A DNA stretch of 38,950 nucleotides from Chromera velia (GCA_018398765.1 JAHBMJ010002140.1:20753-59702), one strand, 5' to 3'; positions 1 to 10,389 are shown, numbered from the stretch's first letter. The notes: generated by a model from the letters alone, not told the origin. Translations and numbers: made by a program.

Positions 1-2
1 GG

Positions 3-788
3 GGGGGGGGGACAGGGGGTGGTGGTTCGGTTGCGGCGAGTCGTTCTGCGGGTGGCGTTCCCTCTGGGCCCCCGTCTGTTGCCTCTGGATCTGACGGTCA
101 TCCTCAGGCAGAGTCGAAGGAGAGTGTGGAAACGAAGGAGACGAGTCCGAACAGAGGGAAGAAAGAGGAGGAAGAGTTCCCTTCTTTGAATGGGAATGGG
201 GTCGATACGTGCGGAAATGCAAAACCTTCTCGTCCTCTTGCAGGGGGGGCATCTCAGTCTCCTCAGCCTGGAGGGGGCACAACCGCAAGTGCCTCAGGCG
301 TTCCCTCTTTGCGTCCCATCTCCAGTGCTAGCAGACCCGTATCCACTGCCCAATCAAGTAATACAGCCATCACCCCTGAATCCCAGCCGCAGCAAACGAG
401 CGAAGGTAGCCCAGGTCATCTTGCCAACGGTCACGTCAATGATACAACAACCGTCAGAGGCACAGAGGCCACACGGGGAGGGAGGGGTTCAAGCAGTCCT
501 CTCCATGAACTCTCCGCGCTGTTTGCCCATATCCCGCCCCCCGAGGCGCCGTTTCCCCCACCGCCCAAACACAGTGCGTCTCTATTGTTGGGCATTGGTA
601 TGGAAGCTGCGAAAGCCAAAGCATCGAGAGAAGCGAAGGTAGCGCTACTGCGCCGACAGGCTGCCGAATCCGGCGGCGGTGGGGGAAATCCAGGGGCACA
701 GCGGTTGTCTGCAGAGGCTGAGAAAGTAGCGGCCACCTCCGCGAAGATTGCAGAAAGCAACGGGTATGGGTTGGGTTTTGGGACATGA
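3..788 (+). CDS. C-terminal part of a low-complexity Ser/Pro/Gly/Ala-rich protein (5' truncated)
   Basis: The frame is open from the first bases of the window to a TGA at 786-788, so this is the end of a gene that starts outside. About 260 residues are visible. They are dominated by Gly, Ser, Pro, Thr and Gln, with a short basic/acidic patch (RGKKEEEEF) near the middle. The only ordered-looking part is near the C-terminus: after a proline stretch (PPPEAPFPPPPKH) comes a probable Ala/Lys/Arg helix (GMEAAKAKASREAKVALLRR). I recognise no domain and give no function. Low-complexity codon use can keep a frame open by chance, but 262 codons without a stop in GC-rich sequence, ending where composition drops abruptly to AT-rich spacer, favours a real last exon. 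Confidence 0.5.
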   Translation, partial: GGGTGGGGSVAASRSAGGVPSGPPSVASGSDGHPQAESKESVETKETSPNRGKKEEEEFPSLNGNGVDTCGNAKPSRPLAGGASQSPQPGGGTTASASGVPSLRPISSASRPVSTAQSSNTAITPESQPQQTSEGSPGHLANGHVNDTTTVRGTEATRGGRGSSSPLHELSALFAHIPPPEAPFPPPPKHSASLLLGIGMEAAKAKASREAKVALLRRQAAESGGGGGNPGAQRLSAEAEKVAATSAKIAESNGYGLGFGT

Positions 789-1591
789 GAATGCACTTCA
801 AGAACCTAATCGAAAAGGCGTGCTGAGAGTTTATTTGAGGCAATTTAAGGTCGATCTTTTCCTAAGCGAGGCCCGATCGAGTACCGCTATGCAATTTAAG
901 GATTCTGACCGCACGTATCCGCAAATATAATAGTATTACTGATAGTCTGATAAGTACTAGTCTGGTCGACATCAATCATATATTATACGTATAACGTATA
1001 CTATATAATAATATTTTAAGATGGCCTGCTTCGAAATCATATTTGAGTTTAAAACTCTTAAAGTTGCTACACAACTGTGTGGGCCACACAGTGCGGCAGT
1101 TTTATCTAGAGTTTTATGTAGTGCAGCTGTTACTGCCAGTGGCAGTGCCTAGGGCAGTGCCTGCAGTGCCTGCCAGTATCGTATTAAACCTGGTTAGAAC
1201 CCTGCGGTTGCCAGTGCTCTCGCTAGCTCTGTCGGTCTGGGCTAGGGTCTGAGTTTTGGTCTATATAGGTTTCGGTGCATGGAGCTTTTACGCTATCATA
1301 GGCGATTTATATCTGCTTATACACTCTAAGTCTAGCTCCAGCCTTTAGCAGAGCTGTGAAACTGAACCTAGTGTGAAACAAACGAGTACCAGCGGCTACT
1401 ACTAGTACCGGGCATCAACAAACTGTTTATAAAATCAAATGCTAATAGAAAATTACTAGAAATGATGCGCCCTAGGATGCGCCTTCTAAAATAGGTTTAA
1501 AATTATTCAAAGCCTGGGTTATGAAATAGATTTTTGAATGAGGACTAGCCAAATAGGAAATAGATAGCTATGTATATAGCGGACTCGGAGT
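789..1591. other. AT-rich spacer with small repeats
   Basis: No gene is visible. The sequence becomes strongly AT-rich right after the stop codon at 788. It holds a 17-bp near-palindrome TATACGTATAACGTATA at 984-1000. It also holds three copies of GCAGTGCCT at 1142-1150, 1154-1162 and 1163-1171, the last two abutting. The latter sit in a short GC-richer patch (about 1075-1250) that may be a decayed repeat. Confidence 0.5.
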
Positions 1592-2416
1592 TAGTGACCA
1601 TGTTTGATTTGATTTGATTTGATTTAATTTGAGGTAGGGCTTAAGCTCAAATCAAATATCCAGTCAAGGAGGACCTAGTGTTTAAAGACCTATCAAATAC
1701 GATCAAATATTTGATCAATATGACTTTCAACCTCAAATATGAAGGTCCCGAAAATTTTTTTGCAAGTACCGATCCGTCACGCATGCTGATTCAAATGAAA
1801 AAACCTAAATCTTGATGGTTTACTCTAAAAACAAAAACGTTTTGAGCTACACTGAAATTAACGTTTCACCCCCTTTTATTTTATGCAGAGGTAAACCGAT
1901 CAGTTGAACGTTTTCCCGAAAAGCTCTCAGCAGCTCCCACCACCGATCGATTCGATTCACATTGAAGAAAGTAATCATAAAGAAGAGGAAAAGGAAGTGC
2001 CATAAAGCTGAGTGATTATCACCTCAATTTTGGTACGTGCTCTAACTTTATCGTATCAACAAAAAGTCATATACAATTTCAAATCTATTAATTTTACGTT
2101 CTTAATCTCTATTAGTACTAGAGTGAGTCTCAGTGACTAGTGTATATACACTGCCACACAGGCATATTTTTTTTACGGAACTGATAAGTTATAATTTTAT
2201 ATATATTTTTTTAAATTTTTGAAACACACATCAGAAATGTTCTGATAACTATTGTCATGAGAAAAATGATCAGAGTGATAGTAAGTCAGTGACTCAGTGA
2301 GGAACCCTAAGAGGTTAACCTCAAATCTTACCTCAAATATCAAATATTTGAGGTTGAAGCTCAAATCAAATCAAATCAAATCAAATCAAATATAATCAAA
2401 TCAAACATGGTCACTA
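1592..2416. mobile_element. Non-autonomous hAT-type element (MITE), 825 bp
   Basis: The element starts TAGTGACCATGTTTGATT at 1592 and ends with the exact reverse complement at 2416, giving a perfect terminal inverted repeat of about 23 bp. Inside each terminus the repeat continues as TTTGA arrays: TTTGATTTGATTTGATTT on the left and TCAAATCAAATCAAATCAAA on the right. The flanks carry an 8-bp target duplication with one mismatch, CTCGGAGT at 1584-1591 and TTCGGAGT at 2417-2424. An 8-bp duplication and termini beginning TAG are typical of the hAT superfamily. No transposase reading frame is present, so it must have been mobilised in trans. The interior is AT-rich and contains further inverted TTTGAGG/CCTCAAA pieces near both ends, so the element could fold into a long hairpin. 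The superfamily assignment is inferred from termini and duplication length. Confidence 0.75.
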
Positions 2417-2424
2417 TTCGGAGT

Positions 2425-2823
2425 TCAGTTAAGTTTACTTAGGAGTTTATTGTTTACGTATAGCAAAATCAATGAATTAAACTTAGATTTTCTCTGTTAC
2501 ATAGCTAGGTTACACAGACATATAAAGGAGCCCAAAATAGCTAGGATTATAGCCTGAGTGACTTCCAAAAACTAATGTTTAATACCAGTCACGGTTGTCC
2601 ACAACAAGTTTTTTTTTTCCCTGTCAAACAATTGTTATAATTAGTATATAGTAATTAGTCTATATATGCGTAACATAGCTCTTATTCTAGCTTTTGTTTT
2701 GGTCTTGCAATAAGTATTTCAGGTGTTTTACAATTCTTGTTAATTGATCGACTATTATTGGAAAAACTAGTTGAAAAATGAAATTGCCTCCCCCCTTCAT
2801 GCCAATCAGTGTTTTTTCATACT
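2425..2823. other. AT-rich spacer downstream of the ankyrin gene
   Basis: No coding sequence is seen. This stretch lies 3' of the minus-strand ankyrin gene and separates it from the MITE. It is AT-rich with runs of T (for example 2610-2618), and probably includes the gene's 3' UTR. Confidence 0.4.
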
Positions 2824-4305
2824 TCATATTGTTTTCTCTCCTGCGGGTGTGTCTATGCGGACTGACTTGAGTATTTGAGCAATTTGTGTTGCGTGACTGT
2901 CAGAGGCAAAACACAACGCTGTCTTCCCGTTGTTTGCAGCAACATCAACATTTGCCTGGAATCTCAAGAGCACCTCCACTACATCTGCGTGGTTGTTTTC
3001 ACAAGCCCACATGAGAGACGTCATCCCATTGACAGCCGTCAAATTGACATCTGCTTTGGCCTCCAAGAGAATCTGCACAACGTCGGCCCGACCAAGGCGA
3101 GAGGCCCACATGAGTGGAGTCGCGCCGAGGGCTTGCGTGGCGACGTCGACCTGCGCACCTGCCCCCAAGAGCGCCTTCACGCACTCCGGATGGCCCTGTC
3201 GGGACGCTGCATGGAGCGCTGTGACTGCCTCTCCTGTCACTGTGGTCTGATTGACGGATGCCTGTGCTGCAAGGAGGGTTTTCACAACCGCTGTGTGACC
3301 GTGGTGGCATGCAAGCATGAGTGGCGTGAAGCCTGTGCTTTGGTCACCTACATCGACCAACTGGGGCGCTTTGCTCAGCAGAATTTTTGCAATGTCGTCG
3401 TGTCCTTGTGAACAGGCAAACGTGAGCGCTGTCCACCCGTTTCGCGCCCTCACATCGTGCAGTGCTCCCGAGTTTAGAAGAAATGTCACAATACCGTTGT
3501 GGCCATGCTTTGAGGCCATCATCAGAGCTGTACCTCCATCCTGAGACACAGTGTGGACATCTGCCTCTTCTTGTACAAGCAGTGACACAACCTCCACATG
3601 ACCCATCTGGCACGCTAGCATGAGAGCCGACGCGCCTTTTTGGTCCGCAGCATTGACATTTGCTTTCATTTTTCCCTCCAGGAGGATCTGAACGATCTCG
3701 CTCCTGCCACCATAGGACGCCTGCCAGAGTGCTGTGCCTCCCCTTGCATCCACTGCCTCAAGCTTTGCTCCTGCGTACAGCAGGGCTCTAATGACATCTG
3801 CCTGACCCCCCCCTCCCCCACCACATGCTGCCATTAGGGGAGTAAGATCCCAGGATCCCTTCCTCTCGAGAGAGGCTCCGAGGGACAAAAGCCTTAGGAC
3901 AGCGCTCAAAGAGCCATTCCTTGCCGCAAAATGAAGCGCTGTCTCCGCAAACATCCCTTCTGTTTCCCTTCCCAGTTCTTTCAATGGAGCCACAAAGAGG
4001 CCGTTCACGTCTGCACCAAGCCGGACGAAAAGCACCAGGTCCTCCCCCCTCCCCTCCTTCATGAACGTGTCGACTGCAGCTCTGATACGATCTGCCAGAC
4101 AGGGTTTGAATCTTCTCACATTTTTCAGGATCATTGGTGTCAGTCGAAAGGATCGAAAGGGGGTAACAGGGGCAGCAGCAGAAACTCCTGGGTGCAGGAT
4201 TTCATTCCTGTGCTCATTGACTTCATTTTGACTTCCGACCGCTCTCTGGCTAGTGGCGACGGATGGGGGCTGAATGTACTCGTGGGAATCCATTGAAGCT
4301 TTCAA
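2824..4305 (-). CDS. Ankyrin-repeat protein, 493 aa, single exon
   Basis: A complete intron-less frame runs from ATG at 4305 to a stop at 2824; a second in-frame ATG lies four codons in. Residues 1-90 are a non-repeat N-terminus with a basic patch (ILKNVRRFKPCLADRIR, about 59-75). From about residue 120 to 485 there are eleven ankyrin repeats of about 33 residues, each with the helix-turn-helix signature, for example GWTALTFACSQGHDDIAKIL and GFTPLMLACHHGHTAVVKTL. A degenerate repeat (VLFVRLGADVNG) precedes them. Repeat 2 carries a poly-Gly insertion (ACGGGGGGQAD) that lengthens its loop. Ankyrin arrays are protein-interaction scaffolds; no enzymatic domain is attached, so the partner is unknown. 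The lack of introns contrasts with the intron-dense genes further right and may mean origin by retroposition or family expansion. The frame is intact with no sign of decay. Confidence 0.93.
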   Translation of the reverse strand: MKASMDSHEYIQPPSVATSQRAVGSQNEVNEHRNEILHPGVSAAAPVTPFRSFRLTPMILKNVRRFKPCLADRIRAAVDTFMKEGRGEDLVLFVRLGADVNGLFVAPLKELGRETEGMFAETALHFAARNGSLSAVLRLLSLGASLERKGSWDLTPLMAACGGGGGGQADVIRALLYAGAKLEAVDARGGTALWQASYGGRSEIVQILLEGKMKANVNAADQKGASALMLACQMGHVEVVSLLVQEEADVHTVSQDGGTALMMASKHGHNGIVTFLLNSGALHDVRARNGWTALTFACSQGHDDIAKILLSKAPQLVDVGDQSTGFTPLMLACHHGHTAVVKTLLAAQASVNQTTVTGEAVTALHAASRQGHPECVKALLGAGAQVDVATQALGATPLMWASRLGRADVVQILLEAKADVNLTAVNGMTSLMWACENNHADVVEVLLRFQANVDVAANNGKTALCFASDSHATQIAQILKSVRIDTPAGEKTI

Positions 4306-4880
4306 GACTCAGAAAGCATGTCAAATGGGCAGAGAAGAGAGCGGCAGATTAAAGGATTGTGTCGCTTCGCTCAAGATTCAAAGGAGCTTCGTTACGCAGA
4401 GCAACACTTGAAAACGGCCTGTCTCCCCAGGATTCGGAGTGCTTAAACGATGCACGCTTAGTATCAGAATCTTTCGAATGATCAAGGTCAGAAGGGGCGC
4501 ATGTTGTTGATCTTGCGGACACTGCAATGTGAATGACTGCAGATCGAGACAATGCATGCATTGCAACTGTCAGCAGGCACGAGTATATGGCATGCACTTA
4601 AGCGTATAGCCGATTTTTTCTGCAAAAGTGCCCTTGCATGCATGCATGCATGCTATATTTAATTTTCTTTATAATTAGCCTAGTAACGATGTTGATTGCA
4701 GGCCTGGCAATGGGCACAGCCATCGGAGGGTGTCGAACGGAGCAGGAAAGCCCCCCACCCCAGATGACGATAGTCACCCCCGGGCCCGTCTGACGGCCAG
4801 TGAGGCTTATGAACCCCTAGCAGACCCCCAGGGAGCCTCAGGTTTTCCGGGAGAGTTGGCAGGCAGACCATCGGGGTGCG
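4306..4880. other. Upstream region of the ankyrin gene
   Basis: No supported gene. This contains the presumed promoter of the ankyrin gene, read leftward, and a GCAT tetranucleotide run at 4635-4653 (TGCATGCATGCATGCATGC). From about 4680 the GC content rises and the stretch probably includes the unrecognisable N-terminal part of the RNase H relic that follows. A fragment in another frame around 4788-4815 (RLTASEAYEPLA) is compatible with the family's central Glu-containing helix, but frames do not connect. Confidence 0.35.
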
Positions 4881-5138
4881 GACTCTGTGTATCTTGTTCT
4901 GAATTGTCTGATGGCTTCTCTGTGTTCGATAGTTGAATGCTGGAGAAGACCTGATGGAAAGCCAGTGTGCAATCAAGATTTGATTATCAAATTGGTCAGC
5001 CTTGTCAATGAATACGAATGGGTACTGGGGGGGACTGTATCTATCCAATGGGTGAAAGCGTACGATAAAGAGCCTGGTAACGAGGCAGCGGTTGCTCTCA
5101 CTGTCAAGTGTGCATATCTTCCCATCCTTTGTGTATAA
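4881..5138 (+). pseudogene. RNase H domain relic
   Basis: Translation from 4881 gives the C-terminal two thirds of a type-1 ribonuclease H fold: ADSVYLVLNCLM (the strand carrying the second catalytic Asp, in the position of E. coli D70), then W-x3-DGKPVCNQDLI, equivalent to the family's dGkPVkNxDLW, then VSIQWVKAYDKEPGNEAAVAL, equivalent to WVKgHxGxpgNExaDxLA. The loop His is Tyr (codon at 5061-5063) and the last catalytic Asp is Val (codon at 5091-5093), so the copy would be inactive. The N-terminal strand with the first Asp and the central Glu helix are missing or out of frame. The source could be a retroelement RNase H or a duplicated cellular RNase H1; no reverse transcriptase was seen nearby. 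The frame ends at 5136-5138. Confidence 0.65.
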
Positions 5139-5273
5139 TATTCTTGTCTGTAAAGGAATGGGAGGTTGAGTATGTTGGTCTGATACACTGGGCCGGAGCG
5201 AGAAAGCGTGACTGGAGGTAGAGAGGGAGATTTGGTTATGGCCTTGGAACTCGAAGACTGCCTGGCGCTGCAC

Positions 5274-5377
5274 CCTCCTCTTAGAGCTAGAGGAGGTTGT
5301 GCTAACTGAATTGATCCATTCTTCTTCTCGGTTGTTGATGCAGCATGCTTGGTAGGAGTTCTTCTCCTCCTAGCATG
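5274..5377. repeat. Two hairpin-forming inverted repeats
   Basis: 5274-5296 is CCTCCTCT, a 7-base loop, then AGAGGAGG. 5344-5377 pairs CATGCT with AGCATG at its ends and AGGAG with CTCCT inside, around a TTCTT loop. No coding role is apparent. They lie just past the RNase H relic and may be terminal structures of a decayed element. Confidence 0.35.
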
Positions 5378-5479
5378 AGTCGGTTTTCTGCCTTAGCCTG
5401 TTTTTCCTCATTAACTGGTACTGCATGCCAGAGGTTTTTTGTCCAGGACTACTCTAGGGAGCGGGCCGATAGACCATAT

Positions 5480-5624
5480 GCATGACCAGACACGTAGTGT
5501 GCGGCGGGTAATGCCGAGCAGTTGCATGATGCATGTGTATAGGGTGGAGGTACTACCCAGATGGGCAGATGCTTCCATACCCCCCCTTAATACCTAATAC
5601 CTAATAGTATCTTTCTGGTCATGC
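5480..5624. mobile_element. Short inverted-repeat element, 145 bp, MITE-like
   Basis: The interval is bounded by a perfect 11-bp inverted repeat: GCATGACCAGA at 5480-5490 and TCTGGTCATGC at 5614-5624. TAT precedes the left end and follows the right end, which could be a 3-bp target duplication, but flanking sequence is AT-rich so chance is possible. It has no coding capacity. The superfamily cannot be assigned. Confidence 0.35.
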
Positions 5625-6902
5625 TATTATTCATAATATATATGCATGCTACATGCCGCGAGATGGTCATGCGATCGAGTCACACTGTGGTGAAGTGCTG
5701 ACATAGCTGTTTTTTCTCTCATCTGCCGCTATAGTTTTTTTAAAATAATTTAAATGCATTTGGTTCAGTCTAGAAGTTTAGTTTATTCTGGCCGTCGATA
5801 TGAATTTTTTTTTTTTGAATTGAAAGTAAAATTTTAATCCATACACTTCTATCCTACTCTTTCATTTCACTCTCAGACTCCCAGTCTGCATCATCTCAGA
5901 AGGAAAAGGCGGAAGAAAAACAGGCTAAACGCTAGAAACAAACTTTAAGTCAATGCCCCCCCCATCTTGGAGGGCCTGGGTTGCTGCCACTCCCCTTGTT
6001 CTACTATGTTGTACTGGTACTAAATGAAAATTGAACATGCATGCAACATAATATAACAATCAATTTCACCCAACTATATTCAACTAACTTTACATACCAT
6101 ATTAAACACGATTAGACGAAGTTATTTATAAACAAAGTAACAGTTAAAGTTAATCAAACAGTTTCTCTCATAATTATTAAGGTTGTGACCTGGTTGTCTA
6201 GTCAAGTGAAGAGACTGAAGAAGCATTTATCCCAATATTCACAGAAGTACCAATAGTGGTCTAATACCATCTTATAAACAGTCATCAGCATCAACATTGA
6301 ATTTGTAGAGACAGATACAATTCATACACAATTTTTAATAATTCTATTATGATTGTCATAAAGTTGACATAAACATAAACAAACACATATAGAAAACAGA
6401 GTAGTATGTTATAGAAACAGGTTAAACTACATGCTTATAAGGACGCGTACATCGACATAAATCAGATTGAATCCCATCTATGTAATACATTGATCTATAA
6501 TAGATTCTATATAATCAAAACATAATTCAATTCAATAAGCTATGGGGGTATATTAAAGTATATCAAAGTTCAATTTAGTTCAATTCAAGTTCTTTATGAA
6601 TACATTATTACTAATGAATAATCAATGATAAATTATCGTATTAAAAAGAAAATATAACTTTAGAAATAACTCGATTTCTAGCTCGATCTACATCAGTACA
6701 GCTGTTTAGTATTCACTGTTATGATTTTCATCAATTTATGACCTAGTTCACGATGCAATGGCCTAGGTGGTGGCCGGAAGGAAAAAGTCACAATGCCGCT
6801 ACATTGTCAACTTACTTGGCAAGCGAATTGTGCCACTGCGTGAAATTTATGCAAAAAAGATTGGCATGAATGAGTACTCAGCACTGAGAGGTTGCTCAAA
6901 TA
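5625..6902. other. Long AT-rich spacer
   Basis: I see no gene, RNA or structured repeat here. Composition is strongly AT-rich, with scattered T runs (5806-5816) and A/T-rich microtracts. A GC-richer patch at about 5880-6000 has no open frame of note. Confidence 0.4.
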
Positions 6903-7860
6903 TCATAACCAAGCATGCATTAATTGGGTTTCAAAGCTTTGCATGACAATTAAGTCTGAACAGTAAACAAGGCTAGGAACAAGGATGCCAATGCAAACTG
7001 CATAGATGATTGAGACAGTGCAATGAGACTGTGTAATAAGACAACACAGTGTTAACACTAGAAACCCGAAGGAAGAAGAAAAGAAGATAGAACGGTCTAC
7101 CGTATGACTGCTTACCAACCCACCGTATGGTAGCAGGTCTCTCACGATCTCTTTCTTCGACAGCAACGAAAGTTGAGGGGGCTTACCGAAACATCCCTGG
7201 TCAGGGGACTTCATAACGGCAGTGCGGATCCGCATTGCTGACCATGCAAGGCACAAGGCACTTGGAGTGACACTTTGACCCCACTCTCATCACTATGCAG
7301 CGAGCCATCTACCGGCATGGCGTATGTGCATCGGTCCTGCTACGACCCTTGCATGAAGAGCCAGGCTGATTGAAAACATACAACTCGAAGAACCAACACA
7401 TATAGGAGACATGTGACCAACGATACCATGCTTACCCTCAAACGTTTGCGCTGTGTCCTGGGGTCCTCAAGAGCATGAAAAAACCAAAAAGACAGACAGA
7501 AAGGGGAACTAACACATCTCTCTCTAAGTATAACACAATCCTCTGGGCTGCTGCATGCGCACGGACAGAAGGACGGACGATCGATCGAGGTGTATGCCGA
7601 GAGAAAGGGGGAGCACGACTACATGCGAAGGGACCGAGGAACAAAAAGAACCTAACCAAACTTAAGAGGAACAGAGCGGCGCTTCCGTTCGATCGCATAC
7701 CCTTCAATCGTTTCTCTTTTCATTTCTTCTATCAAAGTCATGCAGTCCAATCCTTACCGGAGACCACCGAAGGTCTTCTTGAAGTTCTTCCACTCGATAA
7801 CCTTGAAGAAGGGACAGTGGCAGGGGAGATGAGGACGTCGCGATGCCGTGCAGGATGTCC
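6903..7860 (-). other. Possible unresolved intron-containing gene (minus strand)
   Basis: Read on the minus strand, this GC-richer stretch contains four strong 5' splice-site matches in order: CTCCG/GTAAGG near 7757, GAGG/GTAAGC near 7433, TTTCG/GTAAGC near 7186 and GGTTG/GTAAGC near 7115. There are pyrimidine-rich CAG acceptors between some of them (near 7462 and 7030). Sequence just before the first donor can be read as VIEWKNFKKTFGGL, and before the third as RCTYAMPVDGSLHSDESG. I could not build one consistent frame and recognise no product. It may be a real spliced gene, a pseudogene, or chance. Confidence 0.2.
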
Positions 7861-9086
7861 AAGTGATCGAACTCCAACAAAACGTCTCTAAGTTCTCCAC
7901 TCTTCCTCTCTGTCAGTCACTTAAAGAACTGAACGGAGTCCAGAAAGGAGACGGGGGAGATGGATGCAAGTAGTGCACAGCAAGGTCCCTGCAGTGTTTC
8001 TCGTAGATTATCGGCATCCATGCTGTTTACTGAAATCACCTGCATATGAACATACACAAAGGGAAAGAAACGGGCAAGAAATGAGATCTCACAGCTTTTG
8101 GACTTTAGTTCACGGAGACATACACCACAGTGATCAGCTAAATGTGCGAGTCTCAGTCTAACAGAGAAGTTAAGGCTTTCGACTTTAGTTTACGGCGACC
8201 GATGGGCTAGTGCCAATGAGCACCCAGCGAGAACACCGCAGTGATCAGTCGAACAAGCATCTCTTTCTCCTAACATCCTTTCCCCGTAGGGACCAGATAG
8301 TACGGACCTATTGTTTAGTGAGCCTGTGCAACGTCTCGTTGAACGTTCTTTCTCGTTCGTGGCCGTTTTCGGCTACCTCTTTGCACGATGATGACCGACG
8401 TGTTGTTCTCTTTGTGGTTCAGGTGTGCCTCCTTATTGATAGTTCGTCCTCAAGCCGCTGCAAGTCGAAGACGGGAAAGGAAACTTTAAGAGGTACAAGA
8501 GGGAGGAGACAGTAACTGTGAGTTGAAACAAAGAGATACTAGAGATGCCTATTGGGGCAGGAAGACCAAAAAAGCCCTCCAGAAAGCCAATGCGATCATG
8601 CAGCCTTTTGTGTCTTGAGCGGCCGAAGACCGGACAGCCCACGATATAGATTGAAGACAGAGGAGACAAGAAAGAGACTCTGAGGAAAGGAAGCTATTGA
8701 CCCACCCGCCGGGCTGTCCGTCATCCTTCCTTAGGATGAGACCAGGACGTTCCTGCCCTTTATGGAGGGCTCAGGAAGCTTTCTGCATCTCTTTGGCACG
8801 TTCTTGGAGGCAGACTGAGCAGATAGAACAAAGAGACTCCAGCACATTCATTCTTGTTGACCGATCACGCTATAGGACGTACTTTATGACCTCGTTAGAC
8901 ACGATGGAAAGACAGGCCCTGAAGTCCTCCTGCTACGTCTCATGGTTGGTGAGAGTGCCGCGAGAGCGAAGGTCCTTCACAGGGACAGGGAAATGAAACT
9001 TTGAGAGGAGACAAGAGACTATAAATTGTTGCAGCAAAGGAATTTCAAGAATCGGTCTGTTTTTTCTGTTTACTGCGGTCTGTGGC
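7861..9086. other. GC-moderate region without a supported gene
   Basis: Short frames exist on both strands, but none has recognisable domains or consistent splice sites. It contains the diverged direct repeat at 8094-8248 and further weakly similar purine-rich segments: GGAAACTTTAAGAGG near 8479 and GAAACTTTGAGAGG near 8994. It may include 5' exons of the gene at 9087-10389. Confidence 0.3.
8094..8248. repeat. Diverged direct repeat, two copies
   Basis: Two blocks recur in the same order. GCTTTYGACTTTAGTTYACG is at 8094-8113 and again at 8174-8193. ACACCRCAGTGATCAG is at 8122-8137 and again at 8233-8248. The second copy is stretched by about 32 bp between the blocks. This is an old local duplication with an insertion; no function is evident. 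Confidence 0.5.
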
Positions 9087-10389
9087 ATGAAGCGTACTCC
9101 AAAAGAGGCGTTGGAAGAGATAAAGGAAGTCGTTTTGAAAGCTTTACAGGAGAAAGACAACGATGACGGTGAGGGAGAAAGCGGTGAGCGGCATGACGTG
9201 GAAGTTGATGAAAATAGAGACGGTGTCCGTAACCGGAATCCAAGCGATGAACTAGGAGCTGCGGCAGCACCTCCACTAAACAGGACTGCCGCTCATAATG
9301 CAGTAGAGATGAGAGATGAAGAGGCTGATTCAGACTCTTTTTTTTACTGCCTGTGTGAAGCACATAATGGGAGCTCAAGCTAAGAGCCAGCAGTAAAGGA
9401 AGCACGCAAAGGACCTAAGGTGAAGAAGGAGAACGTGGCAACACCTAGCTGTCGTTGTTAAGAAAGAAGGCGTAACCCAGATCGCTTCCAGCATTGCCGG
9501 AACAATGCAGTATACAGACGATGGAGACTCACGTCATCCAATTAAGATTGAAAGCGATGAAGGAGGCGATACACACGGTTCGTCTAGCTCTTCTGCTGGC
9601 AATGGGAGAAGAGGTTGTGAGGGTTCGTCCAGCTCTTGTGCTGGCAATGGGAGAGGAGGTTGTGAAAGAGTGGCAGCAGCTACGCCTACAGATCTTGGTC
9701 GTGCGTGTAACTTTGAAGACCTGAGATCCAGTGTGTTCCGTCGCTGGTACGAGAGAGGCGACTTCAGTCAAGGGCTTGTCTCAGAGGATGGGTTCTTTGT
9801 CTCTGACAGTAGTCAGATGGAGGATAGTGGTGTGTGCTTCAGTCCGCCGCAGATGGAAGCTTACAGCAGCTCTAGCAGCTCGAGCAGCAGCAGTGCGTGT
9901 ATATCCAGGTCTCCGCCTAGTCCTCCGTTGTTAGGGTTTGCAGCGGTGAGTGCAGGATTGCAGGACGGTGATTATCGGAAGGGGAAGTATATTTGGTATT
10001 GGAAGGTATCGGTGCGTAAGTGGTATGGTCAGTTAATTGTGATCCTAGGAGCGGGAAGTTCTAGTCATCCATCTTAGATCGGCAGGGTTCTCTCAAATTT
10101 AGCACCGAATTATTCGTTGAAGGAGCATTTCCACTTGTGGCGTAAGGACATGAATGATAACAAGATTGAAAGAGTTCAAGAATCTCACTGGCGTCTGCCA
10201 CTTCAGGCATATCAGCATCTGAGGACAAATTTTATTGTCCTCAGAAATATGCCAGAAGTCCAGGAAGGTGGAGAGACATCTGCACCCATCTGGATTAGAA
10301 TTCACATGGAGAGCTTGGACGAGCCCACATTCATTTCCTGGAGTCACGACATATCAGCGGACATCACCAATTTTTTTAACAAGTCTTAG
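9087..10389 (+). CDS. Unknown acidic/Ser-rich protein, probably spliced
   Basis: Three open segments on the plus strand form one likely gene. 9087-9383 begins with ATG and encodes a charged helix (MKRTPKEALEEIKEVVLKAL) then an acidic stretch. 9505-10005 encodes IKIESDEGGD, a duplicated Ser-rich block (GSSSSSAGNGRRGCE, then GSSSSCAGNGRGGCE), a compact part (SSVFRRWYERGDFSQG) and poly-Ser. 10078-10389 continues in the same frame to LQAYQHLRTNFIVLRNM and a stop. The last two are separated only by a TAG at 10075-10077, which is also a splice acceptor: a phase-0 intron AAG/GTATCG...TTAG (10006-10077, 72 bp) joins them cleanly. The link between the first and second segments is not resolved; CAATGCAG at 9503-9510 is either a start or an acceptor. 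No known family is recognised. IKIE fits the sumoylation consensus, which is weak evidence only. Confidence 0.35.

Noticed and set aside
4680-5273. 197-residue minus-strand open frame opposite the RNase H relic
   Set aside because: The plus strand carries recognisable RNase H motifs in this stretch; the minus frame has no domain and unlikely composition, so it is a shadow.
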